Of a stretch of DNA of 61,000 bases, positions 31,089 through 40,714 are shown piece by piece (positions within the stretch are counted from its first letter, which is position 1; each line of letters begins with the position of its first letter). The stretch comes from Burkholderiaceae bacterium. GTDB taxonomy: Bacteria > Pseudomonadota > Gammaproteobacteria > Burkholderiales > Burkholderiaceae. Under the pieces are notes generated by a model, which saw nothing but the letters and a program-made list of their open reading frames with translations, was not told where the DNA came from and made no database searches. The stretch covers positions 1-61,000 of the forward strand of contig JAHFQJ010000010.1 in the NCBI GenBank assembly GCA_023266335.1, written 5' to 3'. The position numbers and the translations under genes were made by a program.

Positions 31089-33722
31089 ATGCATGCTATA
31101 TTGAAAAATCTGCATAATCAAGCACATGAGACGTTTGATAAACTAAAACAACTCTATGATAGATGCGGTATGAAAAGCACTTTACTCGTTGCGGTCGGGG
31201 GCTTAGGCAGACATATACAATACCCATGTTCAGATAGTGATATATTTCTTATTTACCAAAAACATAATAAAGAAAGCATTCAAATTGAAAAATTCATACA
31301 GCAAGCTTGGGATTTAAACCTTAATATATCAAGCAATGTATTGTGTTTTGATGGATTTATTGAGAATATTTCTAAACATTGGGATATAGCTACTGCATTT
31401 TTAGATGCTTTTTTATTAAAAGGCAGTCGGGGAAAATTATTTATACTTAAGCGTCAGTTTGTTAAATGGATGAAGGTTAATTTATATGATTTTATTACCA
31501 TAAAACAGCAGGAACTAACACATCGCCATATACAATACCCGCTATTTAATTTAGAGCCAAACTGTAAGCAGCATGCGGGCGGATTAAGAGATTTAGATTA
31601 CATTTATTGGATATGTAAAGCCCTAAATATTAGCACCCACCCTTTATTTATTAAAAAATATCTAAAAATCAGTAAACAAGAATTAAAAGAATACCGCAAA
31701 CAAAAAATATTTTTATCTACTATACGCTATTATTTACATTTAACTAGCCACAAAAGAGAAGATATTCTTAGATTTGAATATCAGCCAATTTTAGCTAAGC
31801 AGCTGCATTACCATAATGATGACAGAAAATTAGCTCAAGAATATTTAATGAAAACGTATTTCAGAGCTACACGGGCAGTTTATTATTTGCAGAAGCAGTT
31901 TAATTATTTAATTGAAAAATATATTAATGCAGAAAAATCAATAAATCCGCTTAAATTAGATACAAGATATAACATTATTAATTATTGTATTAATGTTCCA
32001 AGTGAAAATTTTTTTTTAAATAATAAAAATAAAGTGCTGGATTTTTTTTATTTACTTAATATATATGAAGATTTTAGTATCACAACACAAAGAGCTTTAT
32101 TTAAAGTAAAAAAACATTTAGGCTGCGAATGGCGGAATAATCAGGATAATATTAATATATTTATCCGGATTATGAAAAGTAAACATGCATCTAAAATTCT
32201 ACATTTTATGCATGAGCATAGCATTTTAGGGCGTTATCTACCCTATTTTAGAAATGTTACAGGGCAAATGCAGCATGACTTATTACATATTTATACGGTT
32301 GATCAGCATACTTTAAAAGTTATTAGCTATTTAAATGAGTTTAGACAGATTGAGTATACGAATGAAAATACATTAGCCAGCCAGCTGAGTCAAGATTTAA
32401 GCAAATCATATTGGATATTATTTATAGCTGCTTTATTTCATGATTTAGGCAAAGGGCAAGGCGGTAATCACTCAATTATTGGAGCAGAATATGCTAAAAA
32501 TTTCTGCATACATCATAATTTATCTAAATTTAACAGTAAAATGATTATATGGCTGGTTAAATTTCATCTTTTATTAAGTCAAAGTTCACAGCAATTAGAT
32601 ATTCATCAAAGTGGAGTAATTGAAAATTTTTGCAAAAAATTATCTATCTTTATGCCTAAAAATCATAGTGTTCATAACCGGTTTTGTATTAAATATAAAC
32701 AAAATAAAATATTTATTTGTAATGGATTTAGCAATAAAAAGCTTAAAAGATCAGCTGCTAAAAGCATTTTGCTGCTTAAATCTTTATATTTACTTACAAT
32801 TGCAGATATAAAGGGTACTAATCCTAAAGCTTATAATTCATGGCGTGCTTCTTTGATAGACACATTTTTTTGTGCATGTTTAGAATATCTCCAGACTAAA
32901 ATTCAAGTTAAGTTATTTTCTATTATTAGTAAACAGCAAACTGCTCTTTTGTTATGTAATATTAATAAATATGAAAGTATAATTAATTGGTATTCCTCAC
33001 TTAATAAAGCATTTTTTATACGCAGAAATGTAGAGGATATTGCATGGATTAGTCAAAAAATTGCACAGCAGGATAATATTATTCAATCCGGTGTTTTTAT
33101 ATGTATTAAAAATAATAAAGAATATGGGCATTGGCAATTATGGATTCATACAGAAGATATTTACCATTTATTTGCACATATATGTAAAATATTATCCAGT
33201 AAAAATATTAATATTATGCATGCAGATATAGACAGCACCAATTATAATTTTGCTTTGAATTGTCTGGAAATTGATTGCTCAAGATATTTAGATATTTATA
33301 TTAATCATAAACATACTAACAACAAAGATTTATTAACAAAATCAATTGAAATGATAAAAAAAGATTTAGTTTATGAAATAAAAAAAGAACTTACTAATAC
33401 TCATCTTGATGAAATTTTAAATATTCAAAATATCACTGATAATCATCATTCAGCTAGGGCAAGACAATTTATTGGAAAAAATTCTGTGAATATTTTACAG
33501 CAGAATAATAGATATGTATTAAAAATTAAAACCATTGATCATATGGGTTTATTGTATAAAATTGCGTTAATTCTAGCTAAAAATAATATCAATATAAAGC
33601 AGGCCCATATTATAACTATGGGAGATAGAGTAGAAGACACTTTTTTTATAGAAAATCATAATTTAAAGGATAGTAATTATGTTTTAAATTTAGAAATGAA
33701 AATTTTAAAAAGTATAAATTAA
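31089..33722 (+). CDS. glnD: PII uridylyltransferase/uridylyl-removing enzyme
   Basis: An 877-residue bifunctional sensor that uridylylates and de-uridylylates PII proteins according to glutamine. In order: nucleotidyltransferase domain with the GGLGRHIQYPCSDSDIF motif (Asp49, Asp51), a linker helix domain, an HD domain with FHDLGKG (His451-Asp452) and later VKFHLL, and two ACT domains near residues 690-770 and 800-870. The metal-binding aspartates are kept, but the usual GRGEL part reads GRHIQ and the N terminus is about 50 residues shorter than in E. coli. The sequence is diverged and Lys/Asn-rich. No PII gene is in view. Confidence 0.9.
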   Translation: MHAILKNLHNQAHETFDKLKQLYDRCGMKSTLLVAVGGLGRHIQYPCSDSDIFLIYQKHNKESIQIEKFIQQAWDLNLNISSNVLCFDGFIENISKHWDIATAFLDAFLLKGSRGKLFILKRQFVKWMKVNLYDFITIKQQELTHRHIQYPLFNLEPNCKQHAGGLRDLDYIYWICKALNISTHPLFIKKYLKISKQELKEYRKQKIFLSTIRYYLHLTSHKREDILRFEYQPILAKQLHYHNDDRKLAQEYLMKTYFRATRAVYYLQKQFNYLIEKYINAEKSINPLKLDTRYNIINYCINVPSENFFLNNKNKVLDFFYLLNIYEDFSITTQRALFKVKKHLGCEWRNNQDNINIFIRIMKSKHASKILHFMHEHSILGRYLPYFRNVTGQMQHDLLHIYTVDQHTLKVISYLNEFRQIEYTNENTLASQLSQDLSKSYWILFIAALFHDLGKGQGGNHSIIGAEYAKNFCIHHNLSKFNSKMIIWLVKFHLLLSQSSQQLDIHQSGVIENFCKKLSIFMPKNHSVHNRFCIKYKQNKIFICNGFSNKKLKRSAAKSILLLKSLYLLTIADIKGTNPKAYNSWRASLIDTFFCACLEYLQTKIQVKLFSIISKQQTALLLCNINKYESIINWYSSLNKAFFIRRNVEDIAWISQKIAQQDNIIQSGVFICIKNNKEYGHWQLWIHTEDIYHLFAHICKILSSKNINIMHADIDSTNYNFALNCLEIDCSRYLDIYINHKHTNNKDLLTKSIEMIKKDLVYEIKKELTNTHLDEILNIQNITDNHHSARARQFIGKNSVNILQQNNRYVLKIKTIDHMGLLYKIALILAKNNINIKQAHIITMGDRVEDTFFIENHNLKDSNYVLNLEMKILKSIN

Positions 33723-33743
33723 GAACATCTTTTCTTTACTATA

Positions 33744-33761
33744 TTCCCGCATGAGCGGGAA
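33744..33761. repeat. Palindrome TTCCCGC-ATGA-GCGGGAA between glnD and yidC
   Basis: A 7-bp stem with a 4-base loop of the same GTCATTCCCGC-type family as 1294-1313. It lies in the 62-bp gap between the converging glnD and yidC genes and could serve as a two-way terminator, though flanking T-runs are short. Confidence 0.6.
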
Positions 33762-33784
33762 ATGATGCATATTCATCTTATTGT

Positions 33785-35413
33785 TTATTTTGCAGTTAAC
33801 TTTAAACTTTTATTAATATAAGACTGCTGTAATATAGTTATAAGATTATTTACTACATAATATAAAACCAAACCTGCTGGAAAGAAAAAGAACATAACTG
33901 AAAATACCATAGGCACAACTAGCATAACTTTAGCCTGCATAGGGTCAGCCGGCTTTGGATTAAGTTTCATTTGTAAAAACATCGAAACTGCCATCAAAAC
34001 AGGTAATATATAATAAGGATCCGGACTTGCTAAATCTTTAATCCAGCCTAACCAAGGTGCACCACGCATTTCAATAGAAGATAATAATACAAAATATAAA
34101 GCAATGAATACGGGAATTTGTATTATCATTGGCAAACATCCGCCCATTGGGTTAACTTTTTCTTTGCGGTAAATTGCCAGCATTTCTTGCTGCATTTTTT
34201 GCGGCTCATTTGCATATTGCTCTTTTAGAGCCATAACTTTGGGCTGTAAATCTTTCATTTTTGCCATTGAACGCTGACTTGAAGCAGTTAACGGGAAAAA
34301 TAGCGCTTTTAATAAAACAGTTAATATAATTATTGACCAGCCCCAGTTATGAACGATATGATGTATTTTCTCTAAAAGCCAAAATAACGGTTTTGCAAAC
34401 ATAGTTACCCAGCCGTAGTCTTTAACTAATTCAAGCCCCGGTGCAATATTTTCCAGCATTGTTTCCTGCTGGGGTCCGGCAAATAATTTTATAGTTTGCT
34501 TAGTATCTGCATTTGGCGACAAATTAGCTAAATTGGTTTTAAAACCAACTCTATATAAGTTTGCAGAAATATTTTGAGCATAAAATTCACGGCTTTTTTG
34601 AGTTGGCATTATCCAGCTTGTTACAAAATAATGCTGAACCATAGCAACCCAGCCGTTATCTGCACTTGCCGGATAATTTGTCTTATTTTTTTCTAAATCT
34701 GAAAATGCAATTTTATTAAATTTATCTGCAGCTGTATAAACTGCTGGTCCCGTAAATGTGCTATAAAATTTTGATTCTTGAAGTGTATCTCCACTACGCA
34801 CTAATTCTGCATATAGTTCTGGAATAATTGCATTGTTACTATTGTTTTTAACAGTAAAGTCTACATCTATAGCGTAACTGCCTTTATGTAAGGTATAAGT
34901 TTTAATTAACTCAATATCATTAACTTTAGAGCTAAAAGCAAAAGAAACTTTATCAGATAAGCCTAAATCTGCAGGTGATGAAGCAGATACAGGAACAAAT
35001 ATATTATTATGATTAGGACCATTGACTAAACCAGATCTAGCAATATAATTATGGGTTGAACCAAATAACTCGATAGGAGTTTTATTATCTTTACCTGTAT
35101 ATTTTAATAAATTTAAACTTTTTATACTTGCTCCCATAGGATCAATTTCAAGTTTATATAAATCTGTAGTTAATACTATGGGCTTTATATTAGCTGAATT
35201 TTGTTCATCATTAATTTTTGGCAGTTCTGACTTAGAAAGACTAGCATTAGAATTATGAGCAGAATTATCTGTTTTTGTATTTGAAGCAGAGGCACTATTT
35301 TCCATACTCGGCATGAAGAATGAAGGTAGACCGTTAAATTTCTGCCAGCTGTCAAACAATAAAATAAAACTTAAAGTAAAAAGAGTAAATAATATCGTTT
35401 TTCTGTTATTCAT
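33785..35413 (-). CDS. yidC: Membrane protein insertase YidC
   Basis: A 542-residue inner-membrane insertase. It has an N-terminal anchor (TILFTLFTLSFILLFDSW), a large periplasmic beta domain (about residues 70-330), and the conserved five-helix core starting around WGWSIIILTVLLKALFFPLT, with the cytoplasmic QRSMAKMKDLQPKV hairpin and the arginine-containing groove. Length matches proteobacterial YidC. It is normally in rpmH-rnpA-yidD-yidC-mnmE; none of these neighbours is here, so the gene has been relocated. Confidence 0.96.
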   Translation of the reverse strand: MNNRKTILFTLFTLSFILLFDSWQKFNGLPSFFMPSMENSASASNTKTDNSAHNSNASLSKSELPKINDEQNSANIKPIVLTTDLYKLEIDPMGASIKSLNLLKYTGKDNKTPIELFGSTHNYIARSGLVNGPNHNNIFVPVSASSPADLGLSDKVSFAFSSKVNDIELIKTYTLHKGSYAIDVDFTVKNNSNNAIIPELYAELVRSGDTLQESKFYSTFTGPAVYTAADKFNKIAFSDLEKNKTNYPASADNGWVAMVQHYFVTSWIMPTQKSREFYAQNISANLYRVGFKTNLANLSPNADTKQTIKLFAGPQQETMLENIAPGLELVKDYGWVTMFAKPLFWLLEKIHHIVHNWGWSIIILTVLLKALFFPLTASSQRSMAKMKDLQPKVMALKEQYANEPQKMQQEMLAIYRKEKVNPMGGCLPMIIQIPVFIALYFVLLSSIEMRGAPWLGWIKDLASPDPYYILPVLMAVSMFLQMKLNPKPADPMQAKVMLVVPMVFSVMFFFFPAGLVLYYVVNNLITILQQSYINKSLKLTAK

Positions 35414-35615
35414 CTTGCATGTTTAGATAAAGTAGATTAGTTGAGGATTATACCATACAGCCGATAAAAAAGGTAAATTTAGAAATATACAGGTTTAAAG
35501 TTAAAATGCGGCAGATTTGTTATTTCTCATTTAATTAATTTACTTATATGTATAATTTATGTAAAATTTTGGATCATCAATATTTAATCATAAATTTTAT
35601 TATAAAGGAGTTAAT

Positions 35616-36191
35616 ATGGCTGGTATTTGTGGCGGATGCGGGCATAGTGAATGTACAATCATTGCCGGATATAGCCATGGCAGGAGGATGAGCAGTAATT
35701 CTAATGGTATGTATGAGGCTCATAGGCTTCCTGATGGCAGGATAGTTTATGTTGCTGGGAATGGTTATTTCAATCCAAAAGCCTCTGATTCTGGTTCTAA
35801 ATTAACTTCTCCTCCAGATGATAATGACCCACCAGCTAACCCCGAATATGCTGATGGTGATCATGGCGATGCACCTGGTCCATCCAGAACTCAAAGTTGG
35901 GTTGATGATGCCAACACAGAACATGATGAATACAGCAGCAGTGGTGATGAATCATCCAATGCAGCACTCAGCAAAGCATCAACCAGTAAGAATCCAATTA
36001 GACCCAAGGATTCCATCTCTTTAGTGGGAGGCAAGGGGGGAAGTGAGAAAGAGAATAAGAGGAAGGCAGGACATTACAATGGTGGAAATTTAGCTAAATC
36101 TAAGCATGGACACAAAAATAATACAAGCAGTGGACTTGGTGGTTTTTTTACTGGAACAAGTACATATGGCAGTAAAAAAAATAAAAAATAA
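35616..36191 (+). CDS. Orphan protein with N-terminal Cys cluster and disordered tail
   Basis: A 191-residue protein not recognised. It starts MAGICGGCGHSEC, a cysteine cluster that might bind metal, followed by a short folded part (residues 14-50, LPDGRIVYVAGNGYF). From residue 52 on it is a long Ser/Asp/Pro/Gly/Lys-rich tail with no hydrophobic core, ending in Gly/Ser/Thr and Lys. The tail has visibly higher GC than the surroundings. A strong AAGGAG ribosome site lies at 35604-35609. Disorder with terminal basic residues is common in secreted effectors, but nothing identifies its role. Confidence 0.6.
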   Translation: MAGICGGCGHSECTIIAGYSHGRRMSSNSNGMYEAHRLPDGRIVYVAGNGYFNPKASDSGSKLTSPPDDNDPPANPEYADGDHGDAPGPSRTQSWVDDANTEHDEYSSSGDESSNAALSKASTSKNPIRPKDSISLVGGKGGSEKENKRKAGHYNGGNLAKSKHGHKNNTSSGLGGFFTGTSTYGSKKNKK

Positions 36192-36237
36192 ATAAAGGAT
36201 AAAATGCCGTATATTAAATCAAGATAGAGCATTTAAT

Positions 36238-36876
36238 TTAGCCATAATTTTTAAGCTGAAGCCAATTATTTTTTTGACTAAAAATCGGCAATTCGGCAAT
36301 TATATCAATTTTGGTATAGTGCTGAATAGATTTTTTGTTTTCAGCATTGTAAATACCAACCATAATAATTCCAATGATATTTATATTATAGCTTTGCAAT
36401 AATTTAACTGTTAAACAAGTGTGATTAATTGTGCCTAAAGTGCTGCGGCAGATTATGATAGTTGGAATATCAAGCTTTTTAATTAAATCAGCAATATATT
36501 CATTTTTATTTAAAGGTGTCAAAACACCGCCTGCACCTTCAACAATTAGAGTGTTTTTGCATTCAGATTGAGGAAGAATAATTTTATTTAAGTCTATGTT
36601 AATGCCGGCATATTGAGCAGATAAATGCGGAGAAAGTGCATGTTCAAATTTATATATTTCATCAAATACCTTAATATTTAAATCTAAACTCTTAATAAAA
36701 TCGCTATCAGTATGGGGGAATATCTTTTGTATACCGCTTTGAATAGGTTTAAAATAATCTGCATTTAATTTATGACACAACCAAGCACTTGCGATTGTTT
36801 TTCCAATGTCAGTATCTGTTCCAGTAATAAATATGGCTGGTAATTTAGAGAGTTCTTGAATATTCATGCTTATCAT
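36238..36876 (-). CDS. bioD: Dethiobiotin synthetase
   Basis: A 212-residue ATP-dependent enzyme closing the ureido ring in biotin synthesis. The P-loop is TGTDTDIGKT (residues 18-27). EGAGGVLTPLN is the family signature for the second substrate site, and SPHLSAQYAGI is also typical. An in-frame ATG three codons later is an alternative start; neither has a clear ribosome site. No other bio gene is adjacent. It follows the reductase gene by 15 bp. Confidence 0.94.
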   Translation of the reverse strand: MISMNIQELSKLPAIFITGTDTDIGKTIASAWLCHKLNADYFKPIQSGIQKIFPHTDSDFIKSLDLNIKVFDEIYKFEHALSPHLSAQYAGINIDLNKIILPQSECKNTLIVEGAGGVLTPLNKNEYIADLIKKLDIPTIIICRSTLGTINHTCLTVKLLQSYNINIIGIIMVGIYNAENKKSIQHYTKIDIIAELPIFSQKNNWLQLKNYG

Positions 36877-36891
36877 AATACGAAATATAAG

Positions 36892-37932
36892 CTAAATTTT
36901 ATTTAGGTCGGATTGAGATAAAAATGCATCGGCAAAAAAATTATCTTCAGGTAAATTACACTTGGTTGTAAAATCTTTTTTAGCACTTTCTACCATGATG
37001 GGCGCTCCGCATGCGTATACTTCATAATTTTTCATATCTGGAATATCATTCATTACAGCATGATGTAAAAATCCTGTTCTGCCTTGCCAATTATCTTCTG
37101 ATAAAGCATCTGAAACTACAGAAACAAATTTAAAATTTGGCAGATTAGCTATCCAATCATTACAATCCTGCATAGCATAAATATCTTTTGGTCTTCTGCC
37201 TCCCCAATATAAAGTTGCTGGGCGGGTATTTTTAGTTGCCAGCATTTGATTAATTATACTCTTTATTGGAGCAAATCCTGTACCTGAAGCTAATAAAATA
37301 ATTGGCTTATCACCTTCTCTCAAGAAAAATGTTCCCAATGGTCCTTCAAAACGTAAAATATCACGCACCTTTAACGCAGGCTGATTTTCACTAACTCCAA
37401 ATAAAGCATCGCTGAATAAACCGCCCTTCATGTGTCTAATGTGTAATTCCACACTATTTTCAAGCGGGTTGCCTGCAATTGAGTAACTACGTCTTTGGTT
37501 ATTTTTTAGTAATAAATCTATATACTGCCCCGGCATAAAAGCAAATTTTTCATTAGTAGGCAATTGCATTTTTACCAGCATAATATCATCACTAATTTTT
37601 TGCATAGAGCTAATACGGCATGGCATTTTTTTGATATTAATATCGCCAATTCCTTCTAGAACTTTAGCTTCTATTTTCAAATTAGATTGAGCTGTAGTGC
37701 AGCATAGTAAAGCTAATCCTTGGCTTTTTTCACAACTATTCAATAAATTATCAGATGTGCTGTAATTCCCGCTATGAATTTTGCTTTTACAAGTTCCGCA
37801 ACCGCCATTTTTACAGCCGTATGCAAGCATAATTCCTTGACGTAAAGCTGCATCTAATACAGTTTCATCAGCATTAACATTAAATTGTTTTTCACTATTA
37901 ATAATATTTACTTGATAGGTTGCTGTTGTCAT
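36892..37932 (-). CDS. Ferredoxin-type NAD(P)H flavin oxidoreductase (AscD-like)
   Basis: A 346-residue electron-transfer protein with an N-terminal plant-type [2Fe-2S] domain (Cys40, Cys45, Cys48 in AYGCKNGGCGTC, and Cys77 or 78 in LLCCTT), an FAD domain with RRSYSIAG, and an NAD domain with LLASGTGFAPIKSI and CGAPIMVESA. Betaproteobacterial homologues are usually labelled CDP-6-deoxy-delta-3,4-glucoseen reductase, but no deoxysugar genes occur here. It probably passes electrons from NAD(P)H to an unknown partner; a phenol hydroxylase-type reductase is the alternative. Confidence 0.85.
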   Translation of the reverse strand: MTTATYQVNIINSEKQFNVNADETVLDAALRQGIMLAYGCKNGGCGTCKSKIHSGNYSTSDNLLNSCEKSQGLALLCCTTAQSNLKIEAKVLEGIGDINIKKMPCRISSMQKISDDIMLVKMQLPTNEKFAFMPGQYIDLLLKNNQRRSYSIAGNPLENSVELHIRHMKGGLFSDALFGVSENQPALKVRDILRFEGPLGTFFLREGDKPIILLASGTGFAPIKSIINQMLATKNTRPATLYWGGRRPKDIYAMQDCNDWIANLPNFKFVSVVSDALSEDNWQGRTGFLHHAVMNDIPDMKNYEVYACGAPIMVESAKKDFTTKCNLPEDNFFADAFLSQSDLNKI

Positions 37933-38059
37933 ATCATATATGCCTTTAAAATTTAAATGTAATTTTGAGAATATTAACCATAGATAGGTATTTCTATAAT
38001 TTTATAAGAATAAATCTCATAAATAAAAATCCTCTATTTTGTAAATTTTCCTGCTGTGG

Positions 38060-38130
38060 CGTCATACCTGCAAAGAAAGGTATCCAGCATGCTGTTTTAT
38101 AAGATTTACACCTGTGCAGGAATGATATAA
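38060..38130. repeat. Degenerate GTCATACCTGC-type repeat
   Basis: GTCATACCTGCAAAGAAAGG, then TATCCAGC, and about 40 bp later CCTGTGCAGGAATGAT. This is a decayed form of the composite repeat at 52928-52979, lying between the reductase and ferredoxin genes. Confidence 0.5.
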
Positions 38131-38135
38131 GGCGA

Positions 38136-38453
38136 TTAATCAATAAGCAGGTGTTCTATTTTTTTACCATTAATTAAATGCTCTTCAATAATTTCATCAA
38201 TATCTGATTTATCTAAATATTTGTACCATGTTCCTTCAGGATAAACTACAGCAACAGGTCCATGTTCACATCTGCCCAAACAGCCTGCATTATTTATTCT
38301 TACTTTTTCATTCAGCTGCTTAGCTTTGCATGCTTGTTTAGCATAATCTCTAATTTCGGCTGCATTATAATTAGCACAGCATTCTTTTCCATTTTCTCTA
38401 AGATTAGTACAGAAGAATACATGGTATTTAAAATGATGGTTGTTATTTTCCAT
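38136..38453 (-). CDS. Thioredoxin-like [2Fe-2S] ferredoxin
   Basis: A 105-residue ferredoxin of the thioredoxin-fold type. Cluster ligands are in FFCTNLRENGKECC near the start and NNAGCLGRCEHGP later; GPVAVVYPEGTWYKYLDKSD is the conserved end. Proteins of this form are widespread in betaproteobacteria and sit near metabolic reductases; the partner is unknown. It starts 8 bp after the purC stop, so they share a transcript. Confidence 0.9.
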   Translation of the reverse strand: MENNNHHFKYHVFFCTNLRENGKECCANYNAAEIRDYAKQACKAKQLNEKVRINNAGCLGRCEHGPVAVVYPEGTWYKYLDKSDIDEIIEEHLINGKKIEHLLID

Positions 38454-38461
38454 AAATTATC

Positions 38462-39355
38462 CTATATATTAACTGGGCGGCCTGTAATTCTTAAAAAGGC
38501 TTCCTGATATTTAGCAGCTGTTCTTTCTTGAATATCTTTAGGCAATTGAGGTGCGGGTGCAACTTTATTCCATGGCTGAGATTCTAACCAGTCTCTGACA
38601 AATTGTTTATCAAATGATGGCGGGTTAATATCTAGTCCATAACTATCTATTGTCCAAAAACGTGATGAATCTGGGGTTAAAATTTCATCCATCAAAATTA
38701 AATTATCATTTTCATCTAAACCAAATTCAAATTTAGTATCTGCAATTATTATGCCTCTGGTTAAAGCAAAATCTCTGGCTTTTGTATATAATTCTATACT
38801 TTTTTGTTTAATTAAATTAGCTAAATCACTGCCAATTAAATTTTGCATTTTTTCAAAAGAAATATTTTCATCATGTGCACCGAATTCAGCTTTTGAGGCT
38901 GGAGTAAAAATTGGTTCTTCAAATTTTTGGCTATTTTTCATTCCTTTAGGTAATTCTATGCCGCAAATGTTGCCCGATGATTGGTAGTCTTTCCAGCCTG
39001 AGCCTGATATATAACCGCGCACAACGGCTTCTACTAAAATAGGCTTTAGCTTTTTCACAACTACACTACGGTTTCTAACTAAATGTAATTCAGTATCTTT
39101 GACTGTTTCGCTTGGGTTAATGCCAGTTAAATGATTGGGTACAATACCTTTTAATAAGTCAAACCAAAATAATGCCATTTGATTTAAAACCTTGCCTTTG
39201 TGCGGAATTGGCTCGCCCAAAATCACATCAAAAGCAGATAGTCTATCTGTTGTAACCATCAGCAAATGCTTATCATCTACTATATAGTTATCTCTCACTT
39301 TACCTTGATATAATAAGGGCAGAGATTTTATATTGCTGTTGTAAACTATACTCAT
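38462..39355 (-). CDS. purC: SAICAR synthetase
   Basis: A 297-residue enzyme joining aspartate to CAIR in purine synthesis. Signature stretches are [13 protein letters not shown] at the N terminus, [18 protein letters not shown] and [16 protein letters not shown], followed by [10 protein letters not shown]. Length is that of the eukaryote-like/beta form rather than the 237-residue E. coli form. A transcript with the ferredoxin gene is likely. Confidence 0.96.
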   Translation of the reverse strand: MSIVYNSNIKSLPLLYQGKVRDNYIVDDKHLLMVTTDRLSAFDVILGEPIPHKGKVLNQMALFWFDLLKGIVPNHLTGINPSETVKDTELHLVRNRSVVVKKLKPILVEAVVRGYISGSGWKDYQSSGNICGIELPKGMKNSQKFEEPIFTPASKAEFGAHDENISFEKMQNLIGSDLANLIKQKSIELYTKARDFALTRGIIIADTKFEFGLDENDNLILMDEILTPDSSRFWTIDSYGLDINPPSFDKQFVRDWLESQPWNKVAPAPQLPKDIQERTAAKYQEAFLRITGRPVNI

Positions 39356-39486
39356 TTTATTTGGATTTTAATTTTCTGATAAGTGAAATATTATATACTT
39401 TTCTAATAAGCAGTGCTATTATTTTTTGCCTTTGTTTTGCTCTAAATTCAATTGAGATATTTTATTCTTGGCATAATTTCAATTTC

Positions 39487-40683
39487 TCAATTTCTAATGA
39501 TTTCATCACGTACTTTTGCCTCGATTTTGCCTTCTTCATATAATCTTTTAGCATCAGCTGCAAATGAATTCCCGCAATCATTTACATATTCGCGTATTTT
39601 TTGTGTAATCTGTATTTCTGTGGGCAATGTAATTAAATATTCTATAATTTCACGGCTGAATATTAAATATTCACGTACTGCAACTCTTTTACCTGTTACA
39701 CCCATAACTAATTTTTGCGCCATAATAAATCTGACTGAATCAACTAATTTATATATTGCATTGCTGCGTTCACTTTCAGGTAAACGGTAAACCAAGCGGT
39801 TAAGCACACTTGCTGCATTTGAAGCATGCACAGTAGCAAATACAGCATGCCCAGTTACCGAAGCTTCAATTGCTGACATAATAGTTTCTTGGTCCCGCAA
39901 TTCACCAATTAAAATTAATTCGGGTTTTCTGCGCATTGCTTCACGTATGCCATCATAAAAATTTGGTATATTACGAGGAATTTCACTTTGATTAATGATT
40001 GAATGCTTGCTGATAATATTATTATATCTAAATTCTATCGGCTCTTCATATGTAACAATATTACCCTTAATTGGCGTATCATTTTCTAAAATATAACGTA
40101 CAATAGCTGCAAAAGTGGTAGTTTTTCCGCTTCCAGTTGCACCTGCAATATAAACAATACCTTGTTTTGGTACTGCACCGTATAATATATCGCTGCTAAT
40201 GCCTAATTTATCATAAGTTGGCGGGTCAACCGGTATTGCACGCATTACAATTTGTACGGCATCGCCTCCGCCGCTTACAGAAATACCCGTTGCATTCACA
40301 CGGTAATAATAACGTAATGGCAACCCTATATTATTTTTTTGGCTTATATCTTGTAAAACATAACTTGCATTTACTGCTTTGCCTCCCATAATATCAGTTT
40401 TAGCAGTTATCCGCTCTGTAATTACCGTCAATAAATTCCAGACTTCAACTGTATCTAACAATCTTGGTGTAACTGCATATAAAATACCCTCTAAAGAAAC
40501 ACAGATTGGTCTGTCCGGCTGAATAAAAATATCACTCACACCTAAATTTTGACAAGCTAAAGTAAGTTTTTTTAAAATATCATGGCTATTAATGCCAAAA
40601 ATATGAGGAATTTGTATACCAACATCAATAAATGGTAAAGAAAAGGGGTATGCAAAGAAATTATGATAGTTATTATTACTCAT
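39487..40683 (-). CDS. dotB: DotB/TraJ-like type IVB secretion ATPase
   Basis: A 398-residue hexameric secretion ATPase. Walker A is GATGSGKT (181-188), Walker B LILIGE (256-261), and the His box is TGHAVFATVHA (277-287). Several stretches match what I recall of Legionella DotB rather than PilT: LGVSDIFIQPDRPI, RVNATGISVSGGGDAVQI, SEIPRNIPNFYDGIREAMRRKP and the C-terminal GKRVAVREYL with LYEEGKIE. DotB powers the Dot/Icm system from the cytoplasmic face. It is alone here, between purC and ispF, with no dotC, dotD or icm gene in the window. A PilT/PilU pilus retraction ATPase is the main alternative. Confidence 0.75.
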   Translation of the reverse strand: MSNNNYHNFFAYPFSLPFIDVGIQIPHIFGINSHDILKKLTLACQNLGVSDIFIQPDRPICVSLEGILYAVTPRLLDTVEVWNLLTVITERITAKTDIMGGKAVNASYVLQDISQKNNIGLPLRYYYRVNATGISVSGGGDAVQIVMRAIPVDPPTYDKLGISSDILYGAVPKQGIVYIAGATGSGKTTTFAAIVRYILENDTPIKGNIVTYEEPIEFRYNNIISKHSIINQSEIPRNIPNFYDGIREAMRRKPELILIGELRDQETIMSAIEASVTGHAVFATVHASNAASVLNRLVYRLPESERSNAIYKLVDSVRFIMAQKLVMGVTGKRVAVREYLIFSREIIEYLITLPTEIQITQKIREYVNDCGNSFAADAKRLYEEGKIEAKVRDEIIRN

Positions 40684-40714
40684 ATTAAATAAAAGATATT
40701 ATAAATAATTAATC

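Noticed and set aside
33744-33761. A strong bidirectional rho-independent terminator
   Set aside because: The stem is good, but flanking T-runs are too short; recorded as a repeat instead.
39361-39543. A 60-codon plus frame between purC and the dotB-like gene
   Set aside because: Partly antisense to the dotB-like 3' end, no ribosome site, composition expected by chance in AT-rich DNA.
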